From Anaeromyxobacter dehalogenans 2CP-1 (GTDB taxonomy: Bacteria; Myxococcota; Myxococcia; Myxococcales; Anaeromyxobacteraceae), in NCBI RefSeq assembly GCF_000022145.1, contig NC_011891.1, forward strand, positions 4,260,501 through 4,324,500: 64,000 bases of DNA. Reading direction: 5' to 3'. The notes under the pieces are model-generated. The model saw nothing but the letters and a program-made list of their open reading frames with translations. It did no database searches and had not been told where the DNA came from. Made by a program: the position numbers and the translations under genes. Shown here piece by piece: positions 44,443 through 53,892 of the stretch (positions are counted from its first letter, which is position 1; every line of letters begins with the position of its first letter).

Positions 44443-44448
44443 TACCAT
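44443..44448 (+). promoter_or_regulatory. -10 element for leaderless histidine kinase transcript
   Basis: TACCAT in GCTACCATCGCGCC lies eight bases before the ATG at 44457. The 14 bases GCTACCATCGCGCC are identical to those before the GTG at 365 on the other strand. Confidence 0.5.
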
Positions 44449-44456
44449 CGCGCCGG

Positions 44457-46288
44457 ATGGCCGCCGCACCTGCCCCCTCCCCCGCGCCCGCGCGCGCCCC
44501 GCTCCGCGTGGCCGCGCCCGCCGACCTCGCGCCGGTCGGCGAGGCGCTCGCGGCGCTCGGGATCGGCCTCACGCTGGTCGACCGCGAGATGCGGGTCCAG
44601 CTCGCGAACGACCTCGTCCGCGACCAGGCCCCGGAGCTGTCCTGCGGCGCGGATCACTGCTTCGCGGCGCTGTGGCGCAAGGCGCAGCGCTGCTCCGACT
44701 GCCTCCCGCTCCTCGTCTTCCGCACCGGCGAGCCGCAGGAGGGCCTGCGCGAGCGCGGCCGCCCGGGCGCGGCGCCGGAGGCGTGGCGCGTCCGCGCGGT
44801 GCCGGTGCACGACGCCGGGGGGCGGCTGGCCTGGGTGGCGGAGTCGTTCATCCGGCTCGCCTCGCTCGCGCCGGACCTCGCCGGGCGCGCCCCCGCGGCC
44901 GAGGCGGGCGCCGCTGCGCTGGTGGTCATCGACCGCGAGGAGCGCATCGTCTCCTGGAGCCCGGCGGCGGCGGCGATGTTCGGCTTCCCGCTGGAGGAGG
45001 CGCTGGGCCGGCGCATCGATCTCATCGTCCCCGAGGACAAGGTGGACGAGGAGCGGGCGCGCGCCGCGCGGGTGGCCGCCGAGGGGCGCGCCCCGCGCAC
45101 CGAGACGGTCCGGCGCGCCCGCGACGGGCGGCGCGTCCCGGTGGCGGTCTCGGCGGTCGCGCTGCGCGACGAGGCGGGCGCGCTGGTGGGCAGGACCTGC
45201 GTCATCGAGGACCTCTCCGCGCTGCACCAGCTCCGGGGCCAGGTGCGCGCGCAGGAGCAGCTCCTCGCCCACATCACCCGCGAGGCCGCCGACGCGATCC
45301 TCGCCGTCGATCTCACCGGGAACGTGACCAGCTGGAACCGCGGCGCGGAGCAGCTCCTGGGCTGGTCCGCCGCGGAGATCACCGGCCAGCCGCTCACCCG
45401 CGTCGCGCCGGCCGGCCCGGTGGCGCGGCTGCTGGAGCGGGCGGTGCAGCGCGGGGCGCAGCGCGGCGTCCGGATGGAGTGGCAGGACGCGCGGGGCGCG
45501 CCGGTGCCGGTGGACGTCTCGGCGGCGGCGCTGGGCGGCGACCGCGCGCCGAGCGGCGTGGCGCTGGTGGCGCGGGATCTGTCGGCGCAGGTCCGGCTCG
45601 ACCGGCAGCTGGTGCGCTCGGAGAAGCTCGCCATGGTGGGCAGCCTGGCGGCGGGCCTGGCGCACGAGATCGGCACGCCGCTGAACGTGATCAGCGCGAC
45701 CGCGGAGTTCCTGCTGCCCGACGCCGGCGAGGAGGCGCGGGCCCAGCTCCGCGGCATCGTCGCCGAGACCGAGCGCATCAGCCGGCTGGTCCGCGACCTG
45801 CTCTCCTTCGCGCGCGGCACCTCGCCCGGCAAGACCGCGGTGGCGCTGCCCGGCGCGGTCGCGCGGGTGCTGTCGCTGCTGCGCATCACGCTGGAGCGCC
45901 GCCGCGTGCGCCTCGAGACCCGGCTCCCGGACGACCTCCCCGCGCTGCACGCCGACCCGGACGGCCTGCACCAGATCCTCCTCAACCTGGTGGTGAACGC
46001 CTCGCAGGCGGTGGCCGAGGGCGGGCGCGTGGTCGTGGCGGCGCGCGCGGTGGAGGAGGACGGCGAGCGCTCGGTCCAGCTCGAGGTGCACGACGACGGT
46101 CCGGGCGTCCCGCCCGCGCTGCGCGAGCGCGTCCTCGATCCGTTCTTCACCACCCGCGCCGAGGGCACCGGGCTCGGCCTGGCGGTGGTGGCGCGCATCG
46201 TGGCCGACCACGGCGGCGACCTCCGGGTCGGCACCGGGCCGCTCGGCGGCGCGTCCTTCACCGTGCAGCTCCCGGCCGAGGAGGGGCG

Positions 46289-46292
<4 letters not shown>
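44457..46292 (+). CDS. Sensor histidine kinase with three PAS-like domains and a Cys/His cluster
   Basis: The 611-residue soluble kinase has a first PAS-like domain (about 20-130) containing LSCGADHCFAALWRKAQRCS then DCLP: Cys63, His67, Cys68, Cys79 and Cys82, a possible metal or redox site. A second PAS (about 150-265) and third PAS (about 285-385) follow, then a HisKA domain with SLAAGLAHEIGTPLNVIS (phosphorylated His403) and a HATPase domain with NLVVNASQAV, DDGPGVPP and GTGLGLAVVARIV. This kinase type pairs with NtrC-like regulators. The regulator gene overlaps its stop codon by ATGA, and cydAB follows, so it may sense redox or oxygen state. Confidence 0.88.
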
Positions 46293-47743
<1,451 letters not shown>

Positions 47744-47902
47744 GAGCACGTGAACCCATCCCCTCCCGTCGCCGCGGCGGCCGATCCGCGTCGCATCGCG
47801 TCGTTGCTCCTCCCTCACATGCCTCGGGGCATGCTCGGTCGTCGCGCTTCGGTGCTCGCGGCTCGACCGCCTGGCTCGGTCCGGGGATGGATTCACGCGC
47901 TC
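47744..47902 (+). repeat. Family A repeat, full copy 3
   Basis: This 159 bp element runs from GAGCACGTGAACCCATCCCC to GGGGATGGATTCACGCGCTC; the ends are imperfect inverted repeats of about 20 bp. TGA flanks it on both sides, the left one being the stop codon of the response regulator. The interior has the shared hairpin CATGCCTCGGGGCATG (47819-47834). It lies between the regulator and its presumed target promoter. Confidence 0.88.
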
Positions 47903-47970
47903 TGAGCGCCGGCCAACGTACAAGACGATCCCACCGCCGCCCCCGCAGATCCGCCCCACCCCCCGCCCGC

Positions 47971-47998
47971 CGCGCCTGCGCGCCCGCGCGCAGGCGCG
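47971..47998. promoter_or_regulatory. Putative upstream activating site for NtrC-type regulator
   Basis: Two 13 bp arms, CGCGCCTGCGCGC and GCGCGCAGGCGCG, form a perfect dyad with a 2 bp centre. The centre lies about 93 bp before the transcription start predicted from the sigma-54 promoter, a typical enhancer distance. High GC makes chance inverted repeats more likely here, which lowers certainty. Confidence 0.5.
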
Positions 47999-48050
47999 CA
48001 GCTGCCCGGCCCGCCTCGGAGATCCGGCGCGGCGCGCCCCGGCCGACCGG

Positions 48051-48066
48051 TGGCACCCCGGTTGCT
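48051..48066 (+). promoter_or_regulatory. Sigma-54 (-24/-12) promoter of cydAB
   Basis: TGGCACCCCGGTTGCT matches the consensus TGGCAC-N5-TTGCW at every defined position, with the -24 GG and -12 GC ten bases apart as required. Transcription would start near 48078. Confidence 0.85.
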
Positions 48067-48149
48067 GAAGCGGGCCCCGGCGCCCGCGCGGCGGGCCGCG
48101 GCGATCCACGGTGGACGCCCCGGGCCGCGCGCCGGCGAAGGAGGCCCCC

Positions 48150-49490
48150 ATGGACGCACTCACGCTCGCGCGGCTCCAGTTCGCGGTGACCGCCGGGTTC
48201 CACTTCCTGTTCCCGCCCATCACCATCGGCCTGGGCTGGCTGCTCGTCCTGGCCGAGTGGTTCGGCTGGAAGCACCAGGACGCGGTCTACGTCGAGGTGG
48301 CGAAGTTCTTCGGCAGGCTGTTCGCCATCACCTTCGCGGTCGGCGTGGCCACCGGCATCGTGATGGAGTTCCAGTTCGGCACGAACTGGTCGGCGTACTC
48401 GAAGTTCGTGGGCGACATCTTCGGCGCCCCGCTCGCCGCGGAGGGCGTGTTTGCGTTCTTCCTCGAATCCACCTTCCTCGGGCTCTACCTGTGGGGCCGC
48501 GGGCGGGTCTCGAAGGGCCTGCACTGGTTCTCGGCGCTCATGGTCGCGGTGGGCGCCACGCTGTCGGCGTTCTGGATCATCGTCGCGAACTCCTGGCAGC
48601 AGACGCCCACCGGCTACGTGGTCCGGAACGGCCGCGCCGAGCTGGTGGACTTCTGGGCCGCGGTCTGGAACCCGTCCACGCTCCCGCGCTACTTCCACAC
48701 CGTGGTGGGCGCGCTGGTGGTGGGCGCGTTCGTGATGGCCGGCGTGGCCGCCTGGCACCTGCTCCGCGACGCCGAGTCGGCGTTCGCGCGCAAGGCCCTG
48801 AAGCTCGCGGTGGCGTGGGGCCTCCTCGTCTCCTGCCTGGAGGTGATGCCGTTCGGCCACCTCCACGCGCAGCAGGTGGCGCGCACGCAGCCGGAGAAGT
48901 TCGCGGCCATCGAGGGGCTCTACACCAGCCAGACCGGCGCGCCGCTGGTGCTGTTCGCGGTGCCGTTCTCCGAGCCGCCGCGGCTGAAGGGCACGCTCGA
49001 GATCCCGGGGCTCCTCTCCTGGATGGCGTTCGGCGACACCGGCGCCCACGTGCAGGGCCTCGACCAGTTCCCGCCCGCGAACCGGCCGCCGCTGTGGCTC
49101 ACGTTCGTCTCGTTCCACAACATGGTGCTGCTGGGCGTCTGGTTCATCGCCATCATGGCCTGGTCCGCCTGGCAGTGGTACCGCGGGCGCCTGTGGACCG
49201 ACCGCTTCACGCTGCGTGCGCTGGTCTGGTCCATCCCGCTGCCCATCGTGGCCTGCCAGCTCGGCTGGGTGGCCGCCGAGGTCGGGCGGCAGCCCTGGAT
49301 CGTCTACGGCCTGCTGCGCACCGGCCAGGCCCACTCGCCGACGGTGACCGCCGCCGAGATCGCGTTCTCGCTCGGCCTGTTCGGCCTGGTGTACCTGGCG
49401 CTGGGCGCGCTGTGGCTGACCCTGATGGTGAAGAAGGCGCGCGTCGCGCCGCGCCTCCCCGCCGCCGAGCGCGCGCGGGCCGCCGCCTGA
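48150..49490 (+). CDS. cydA: Cytochrome bd-type quinol oxidase subunit I
   Basis: The 446-residue inner-membrane subunit binds three hemes and oxidises quinol, reducing oxygen to water. It opens MDALTLARLQFAVTAGFHFL, where His18 corresponds to the heme b595 axial ligand. The segment STLPRYFHTVVGALV carries the second heme His, and GRQPWIVYGLLRT is the conserved late motif. The Q loop is short, as in CIO-type enzymes lacking the long insertion. GAAGGAGG before the ATG supports this start. It is the first gene of cydAB. Confidence 0.93.
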   Translation: MDALTLARLQFAVTAGFHFLFPPITIGLGWLLVLAEWFGWKHQDAVYVEVAKFFGRLFAITFAVGVATGIVMEFQFGTNWSAYSKFVGDIFGAPLAAEGVFAFFLESTFLGLYLWGRGRVSKGLHWFSALMVAVGATLSAFWIIVANSWQQTPTGYVVRNGRAELVDFWAAVWNPSTLPRYFHTVVGALVVGAFVMAGVAAWHLLRDAESAFARKALKLAVAWGLLVSCLEVMPFGHLHAQQVARTQPEKFAAIEGLYTSQTGAPLVLFAVPFSEPPRLKGTLEIPGLLSWMAFGDTGAHVQGLDQFPPANRPPLWLTFVSFHNMVLLGVWFIAIMAWSAWQWYRGRLWTDRFTLRALVWSIPLPIVACQLGWVAAEVGRQPWIVYGLLRTGQAHSPTVTAAEIAFSLGLFGLVYLALGALWLTLMVKKARVAPRLPAAERARAAA

Positions 49491-49503
49491 GAGGAGACCG
49501 ACC

Positions 49504-50550
49504 ATGGATCTCAACGTCATCTGGTTCGTGCTGGTGGGCGTCCTCATCGCCGGCTACGCGGTGCTCGACGGGTTCGACCTCGGCGTGGGCGTGCTGTCGC
49601 TGTTCGCCCGCGACGAGGAGGAGCGGCAGGTACACCTGAAGGCCATCGGCCCGGTGTGGGACGGGAACGAGGTGTGGCTGCTCACCGGCGGCGGCGCGCT
49701 GTTCGCGGCGTTCCCGGTCGTCTACGCCACGGTGTTCAGCGGGTTCTACCTCGCGCTCATGCTGCTCCTGCTCGCGCTCATCGCCCGCGCGGTCGCGCTC
49801 GAGTTCCGCGCGCAGCTCGACGGGGCGGCCTGGCGGCGCGGCTTCGACCTCGCGTTCGGCATCGGCAGCCTGCTCCCGGCGGTGCTGCTGGGCGTGGCGG
49901 TCGGCAACGTCCTGCGCGGCGTCCCGGTGACCGCCGAGCAGGAGTGGGCGGGCAGCTTCCTCGGGCTGCTCCACCCGTACGCGGTGCTGGTGGGGCTCGT
50001 CTCCCTCTCGATGTTCGCGATGCACGGCGCGCTCTGGCTGCGCCTGAAGGCGGAGGGCGCGCTCGAGGCGCGGATGGCCCGCTGGATCCCGCGGCTGTGG
50101 GGCGCGTTCGTCGCCACCTACGCGATCGCCACCGCGGCGTCGCTGGTCGAGGCGCCGCACCTGTTCGCCGGCGTGCTCGCGAACCCGCTCTTCCTCGCGC
50201 TGGCCGTGCTGGTGGTCGCGTCGATCGCCGCCATCCCGGCGCTGAGCCGCCGCGGCGCCGCCGGCAAGGCGTTCCTCGCCTCGTCCGTCGCGATCGTCGC
50301 GATGATCCTGGTGGCGGCGGTCTCGATGTTCCCGCGGCTCGTGCCCTCCTCGATCGACCTCGCGAACAGCCTCACCATCTACAACGCGTCCTCCTCCCCC
50401 CGGACGCTCGCGGTCATGCTGGTGATCGCGCTGGTCGGGATGCCGCTCGTGATCGGCTACACCGTGCTCGTCTATCGCGTGTTCCGCGGCAAGGTCCGCC
50501 CCGGGACCGGCGGCCACTACGGGGAGCCGGCCCGCGCGATCCAGCCCTAG
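49504..50550 (+). CDS. cydB: Cytochrome bd-type quinol oxidase subunit II
   Basis: The 348-residue membrane subunit has about nine hydrophobic segments and family motifs YAVLDGFDLGVGVLSLF near 18-34, GPVWDGNEVWLLTGGGALFAAFP near 50, LALIARAVALEFR near 86 and SLTIYNASSSPRTLAVM near 290. It packs against CydA and is needed for assembly of the oxidase. It starts 13 nt after cydA with AGAGGAGA upstream. No cydX-like small gene is evident after the stop. Confidence 0.93.
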   Translation: MDLNVIWFVLVGVLIAGYAVLDGFDLGVGVLSLFARDEEERQVHLKAIGPVWDGNEVWLLTGGGALFAAFPVVYATVFSGFYLALMLLLLALIARAVALEFRAQLDGAAWRRGFDLAFGIGSLLPAVLLGVAVGNVLRGVPVTAEQEWAGSFLGLLHPYAVLVGLVSLSMFAMHGALWLRLKAEGALEARMARWIPRLWGAFVATYAIATAASLVEAPHLFAGVLANPLFLALAVLVVASIAAIPALSRRGAAGKAFLASSVAIVAMILVAAVSMFPRLVPSSIDLANSLTIYNASSSPRTLAVMLVIALVGMPLVIGYTVLVYRVFRGKVRPGTGGHYGEPARAIQP

Positions 50551-50599
50551 GGGCCGTCCCCGCCCCGAAGGTCCGGCGCCCCCCTTCCGCCGGTCCCCG

Positions 50600-50642
50600 C
50601 CGCCTCGTCAACCGTGACCTCCGGGTACGGTTGACGAGGCGG
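50600..50642 (+). promoter_or_regulatory. BirA-type biotin repressor operator
   Basis: Perfect 16 bp arms CCGCCTCGTCAACCGT and ACGGTTGACGAGGCGG are separated by 11 bp. The core GTCAACC-N15-GGTTGAC (50607-50613 and 50629-50635) fits the known BirA operator layout of two half sites 14-15 bp apart. It overlaps the -35 box of the bioH promoter, so bound BirA-biotin would block transcription. Confidence 0.75.
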
Positions 50643-50658
50643 TCCTCGCTGGTATCCT
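50631..50658 (+). promoter_or_regulatory. Promoter of bioHC
   Basis: TTGACG (50631-50636) and TATCCT (50653-50658) are spaced by 16 bp, with an extended -10 TG at 50650-50651. The right half of the biotin operator covers the -35 box. Confidence 0.65.
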
Positions 50659-50677
50659 GCGCCACTCCGGCCCAGCG

Positions 50678-51493
50678 ATGCCCCTCCTCGTCACCGACAG
50701 CGGCGTGCGCCTCGCGTACGCGGATCGCGGCGCCGGCGCGCCGCTGGTGCTGGTCCACGGCTGGTCGCTCTCCTCCGCCGCGTTCGACGACCTCGCCGTG
50801 CGGCTCCCCGGTCGCCGCCTGGTGACGCCCGACCTGCGCGGCCACGGCGGCTCCGGCGCGGCGCCCTTCGCGCTGGAGGACCTGGGCCGCGACCTCGCGC
50901 TCCTGCTGGATCGGCTCGACCTCCGCGGCGCGGTGCTGGCCGGCTGGTCGCTCGGCGCGCAGGCCGCGCTCGCCGCGCTCCCGGCGGTGCGCGCACGGCT
51001 CGCGGGGCTGGTGCTGATCTCCGGGACCCCGCGCTTCACGCTCTGTGACGGATGGCCGCACGGGCTGCCCGCGCAGGCGCTGGAGGTGCTGGCGCACCGG
51101 GTCCGCCGCGAACCGGCGCGCGCGGCGGCCCGCTTCTTCGACGGCATGTTCGCGCCCGGCGAGCTCGACCCGGCCGCGCGCGCGCGCACCGGGGCGCTCC
51201 GCGCCGCGATCCCCTCGCCCGGCTCCGCCGCGGCGCTCGCCGGGCTGGACGTGCTCGCCGCCGCGGATCTCCGGCCCACGCTCGCCGGCGTCGGGGTGCC
51301 CGCGCTGGTGATCCACGGCACGGCCGATCCGATCTGCCCGCCCGGCGCCGGCAGGGCGCTCGCGGCGGGCATCCCCGGCGCGCGCCTCGCCCTGCTCCCC
51401 GGCGCCGGCCACGCGCCGCACCTCACCCGCCCGGACGAGGTCGCCGCGCTGCTCCAGGCGTTCCCCGCCGGGGCCGGGGCGGTGGCCGCGTGA
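50678..51493 (+). CDS. bioH: Pimeloyl-ACP methyl ester esterase (BioH-like alpha/beta hydrolase)
   Basis: The 271-residue cytosolic alpha/beta hydrolase has the oxyanion HGWSLSS, nucleophile elbow GWSLGA (Ser91), catalytic Asp217 in HGTADPICP and His245 in GAGHAPHL, a complete triad. BioH removes the methyl ester from pimeloyl-ACP once chain elongation in biotin synthesis is finished. The assignment rests on its coupling to bioC and the BirA-type operator upstream; the hydrolase fold alone would not be specific. The ATG at 50678 is 19 nt after the -10 box. Confidence 0.82.
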   Translation: MPLLVTDSGVRLAYADRGAGAPLVLVHGWSLSSAAFDDLAVRLPGRRLVTPDLRGHGGSGAAPFALEDLGRDLALLLDRLDLRGAVLAGWSLGAQAALAALPAVRARLAGLVLISGTPRFTLCDGWPHGLPAQALEVLAHRVRREPARAAARFFDGMFAPGELDPAARARTGALRAAIPSPGSAAALAGLDVLAAADLRPTLAGVGVPALVIHGTADPICPPGAGRALAAGIPGARLALLPGAGHAPHLTRPDEVAALLQAFPAGAGAVAA

Positions 51494-52278
51494 ACCGCGT
51501 CGACAAGCGCCGGGTCCAGGCCGCGTTCTCGCGCTCCGCCGCGGCGTACGACGCGCGCGCCTCGGTGCAGCGCGAGGTGCAGGACCGCGTGCTCGCGCTG
51601 GTGGCCGAGGCCGCCCCCGACGCGCGGCGCGTGCTCGACGTCGGCGCCGGCACCGGCGCGCTGCTGGCCCGGCTCGCCGCCGCGCGCCCCGGGCTCCGGC
51701 CCGCGGCGGTGGACCTGGCCCCGGGCATGGCGGCGGCGGCGCGCGCGCGCCTGCCCGGCGCCGCGGTGGCGGCCGGCGACGCGGAGGCCCTGCCGTTCGG
51801 CGACGCGCGCTTCGACCTGTTCCTCTCCACCTCGGCGTTCCAGTGGCTGCCGCGGCTCGCGCCGGCGTTCGCCGAGGCGCGCCGCGTGCTCGCGCCGGGC
51901 GGCGTGCTCGCCGTGGCGCTGTTCGGCGCCCGCACGCTCCACGAGCTGCGCGGCGCCTGGCGCGAGGCCGCCGGCCCGGGCCCGGGCGAGCGCACCCATC
52001 GGTTCTTCGACCGCGACGAGGTCGCCGCCGCGCTCGCCGCCGCCGGCCTGCGGGTCCGCGCCGTCGTCGAGGAGGAGCGCCGCGAGCAGCACGCCGACGC
52101 GCGCGCGGTGCTGCGCGCGCTGAAGGAGATCGGCGCCACCGCGGCGGTGCCCGGCGCGCGCGGGCTGGGCGGGCGACGCGCCACGCTCGAGCTGCTCCGG
52201 CTGTACGAGGCCCGCCACGGTGGCCCCGCCGGCGTGCCCGCCACCTGGCACGTGGTGTACGCGCTCGCGCAGCGCTGA
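51490..52278 (+). CDS. bioC: Malonyl-ACP O-methyltransferase BioC
   Basis: The 262-residue SAM-dependent methyltransferase begins with the BioC-typical NRVDKRRVQAAFSRSAAAYD, followed by VLDVGAGTGALLARLA (SAM site), DLAPGMAAAAR, AGDAEALPFGDARFDLFLST and a FQWLP segment. It methylates malonyl-ACP so the fatty acid machinery can build the pimeloyl chain. The GTG start overlaps the bioH stop by four bases (GTGA), so the two are translated together. Other bio genes are not in the window. Confidence 0.87.
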   Translation: MNRVDKRRVQAAFSRSAAAYDARASVQREVQDRVLALVAEAAPDARRVLDVGAGTGALLARLAAARPGLRPAAVDLAPGMAAAARARLPGAAVAAGDAEALPFGDARFDLFLSTSAFQWLPRLAPAFAEARRVLAPGGVLAVALFGARTLHELRGAWREAAGPGPGERTHRFFDRDEVAAALAAAGLRVRAVVEEERREQHADARAVLRALKEIGATAAVPGARGLGGRRATLELLRLYEARHGGPAGVPATWHVVYALAQR

Positions 52279-52334
52279 CCCACCTGTGGGCGCTGCACCC
52301 AGCCCGGTACCCTGCCGCCCGGCGTCCGCCGCGC

Positions 52335-52340
52335 TACCCT
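52335..52340 (+). promoter_or_regulatory. -10 element for leaderless beta-barrel transcript
   Basis: TACCCT in GCTACCCTC lies six bases before the ATG at 52347. Confidence 0.45.
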
Positions 52341-52346
52341 CTCGCG

Positions 52347-53036
52347 ATGTCCCGACCGCGCCCCTTCCCCGCCGCCGTGCTCGCCGCGCTCGCCGTGGCG
52401 ACGCTCGCGGCCGCGCCGGGGATCGCGGGCGCCGACGCGGCCCGGGACGCCGACCGGGCGGAGGAGGAGGTCGCCGCGCCGGAGCGCGGGGCGGCCCGGC
52501 CGCTCCACCGCTCGCCCTGGTACGTGGGCTTCGGCCTGGGCTACGGGACCGGGGCGGTGGGCTCGAGCGTCGACCGACGCAGCTTCCGCGACCTGGTCGG
52601 CGGGACCTCCACGTCGCTCGCGGCGCAGCTCGAGGCGGGCGCCACGCTCGGCGCCCGTACCCTGCTCGGCGGCGAGCTGCTGGTGGCCGGCGCCGCCGCG
52701 CACCCGGACGATCCGCTGCTCGGCCGCACCACGCGCACCGTCCGCGTCGCGAACCTCGACGCGGTGCTCACGTTCTTCCCGCTCGGCGACGGGCTCTTCT
52801 TCCGCGCCGGCGCCGGCGCCTCGCGGCTCTCTCTCTCGGTGAAGTCCGCCTCGGGCAGCGAGGGCGACGCCTGGCTCGGGACGAACGTGCTCGGCGGGAT
52901 CGGCTACGCGTTCCGGATCGGCCGCCGCTTCAGCCTGAGCATGAAGCTCGACGGCTCGCGCCAGTGGTACCGCGGCGCGGCGGGCCCCGGCGCGTCGCGC
53001 TTCTGGGCCGCCTACGGCGGCTTCGCGTGGTACTGA
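52347..53036 (+). CDS. Outer-membrane beta-barrel protein, unknown function
   Basis: The 229-residue protein has a signal peptide (hydrophobic 9-28, cleavage likely after GADA or AGA), a charged linker to about 52 and then alternating strands (WYVGFGLGYGTGAVGSS, TSLAAQLEAGATLGARTLLG, FRAGAGASRLSLSVKSASG) ending in aromatic GGFAWY, the usual C-terminal signal of outer-membrane barrels. No specific family is recognised. It precedes the ECF sigma operon on the same strand after a 160 bp gap, so a link to that system is possible but unproven. Confidence 0.7.
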   Translation: MSRPRPFPAAVLAALAVATLAAAPGIAGADAARDADRAEEEVAAPERGAARPLHRSPWYVGFGLGYGTGAVGSSVDRRSFRDLVGGTSTSLAAQLEAGATLGARTLLGGELLVAGAAAHPDDPLLGRTTRTVRVANLDAVLTFFPLGDGLFFRAGAGASRLSLSVKSASGSEGDAWLGTNVLGGIGYAFRIGRRFSLSMKLDGSRQWYRGAAGPGASRFWAAYGGFAWY

Positions 53037-53199
53037 GCGTCCGGTGGGGGCCCGGCGCGCGCGGACCGTCTCCCGGCCACGGGACACCCCCTCGGCGCCG
53101 CCCTCGACGTGGGGAGGCGAGAAGGTCGGAGCACCCACCATCCCTGACCGGCTCGCACCCGATAGCGTCGCGTCGCGCGTTCACGGCCCTTTCCGCCCC

Positions 53200-53892
53200 A
53201 TGGCGGCCGCGCTAGTGTTCGCTCGAAGCGTCGTTCGATGGTCGAAGGGGGATCCCATCGCTCGCCTGGCCCAGAGACTCGCGCTCGCCGCTCCCGTGAC
53301 GCCGCAGGCCGAGGCGGACGTCCTCGACCTCGCCGAGCTCGCGGATCGCGACGCGGTCGAGCGCACCCTCGCCGGCGACACCGACGCGTTCGCGGGCGTG
53401 GTCCGCCGCCACGCCGGCGGCCTGGTCGGCATGTGCAGCCGCATGGTGAGCGACCCGCGCCTGGGCGAGGAGCTCGCGCAGGAGGCGTTCGCGCGCGCCT
53501 ACACGCGGCTCGCCTCGTTCCGCGGCGACTGCCGCTTCCGCCACTGGCTCTACCGCATCGCCGTGAACGGCTGCCGCGACTGGCTGAAGGCCGGGGCGCG
53601 GGCGGAGCGCGCCAGCGACCTCTCCGGCGACGAGCTGGTCAGCGCGGTGGACCCGGAGCGCGACGCCGCCGCCCGGCAGGCGCTGCTCGCGCTGCAGGGC
53701 GCGCTCGCCGCGCTCCCGGCCAAGTACCGCGAGGCGTTCACGCTGTTCCACGTCGAGAACCTTCCCTACGAGGAGATCGAGGCGGCCACCGGCGTGCGCG
53801 TCAACGCGCTGAAGGTGCGCGTGCACCGCGCGCGCCTGATGCTGCGCGAGCGCCTCGGCGACCTGCTCGATCCCGACGAGGTGACGCCGTGA
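53200..53892 (+). CDS. ECF-type RNA polymerase sigma factor
   Basis: The sigma factor has region 2 at about 60-125 (AFAGVVRRHAGGLVGMCSRM, DPRLGEELAQEAFARAYTRL, FRHWLYRIAVNGCRDWLK) and region 4 at about 165-220 (LQGALAALPAKYREAFTLFH, LPYEEIEAATGVRVNALKVRVHRARLMLRERL). The start is uncertain: ATG 53200, GTG 53215 and GTG 53296 are all in frame, and a TAGTGT -10-like element at 53213-53218 would place the mRNA start after the first two. The sequence before about residue 35 looks unlike the family, favouring a later start. It overlaps the next gene by GTGA, as expected of a sigma/anti-sigma pair. Confidence 0.85.
   Translation: MAAALVFARSVVRWSKGDPIARLAQRLALAAPVTPQAEADVLDLAELADRDAVERTLAGDTDAFAGVVRRHAGGLVGMCSRMVSDPRLGEELAQEAFARAYTRLASFRGDCRFRHWLYRIAVNGCRDWLKAGARAERASDLSGDELVSAVDPERDAAARQALLALQGALAALPAKYREAFTLFHVENLPYEEIEAATGVRVNALKVRVHRARLMLRERLGDLLDPDEVTP

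Larger units (their letters stand above)
47903..48149 (+). promoter_or_regulatory. cydAB upstream region
   Basis: This 247 bp stretch without genes contains, in order, an inverted repeat at 47971-47998 and a sigma-54 promoter at 48051-48066 (both listed separately), then an untranslated leader of about 70 nt ending in GAAGGAGG (48137-48144) before the cydA start at 48150. Confidence 0.7.

Noticed and set aside
53238-53888. An ATG-started open frame at 53238 running into the anti-sigma-like gene.
   Set aside because: Its first 217 codons are in the wrong frame of the sigma factor and give Arg-rich nonsense; the sigma frame has clear region 2 and 4 sequence.
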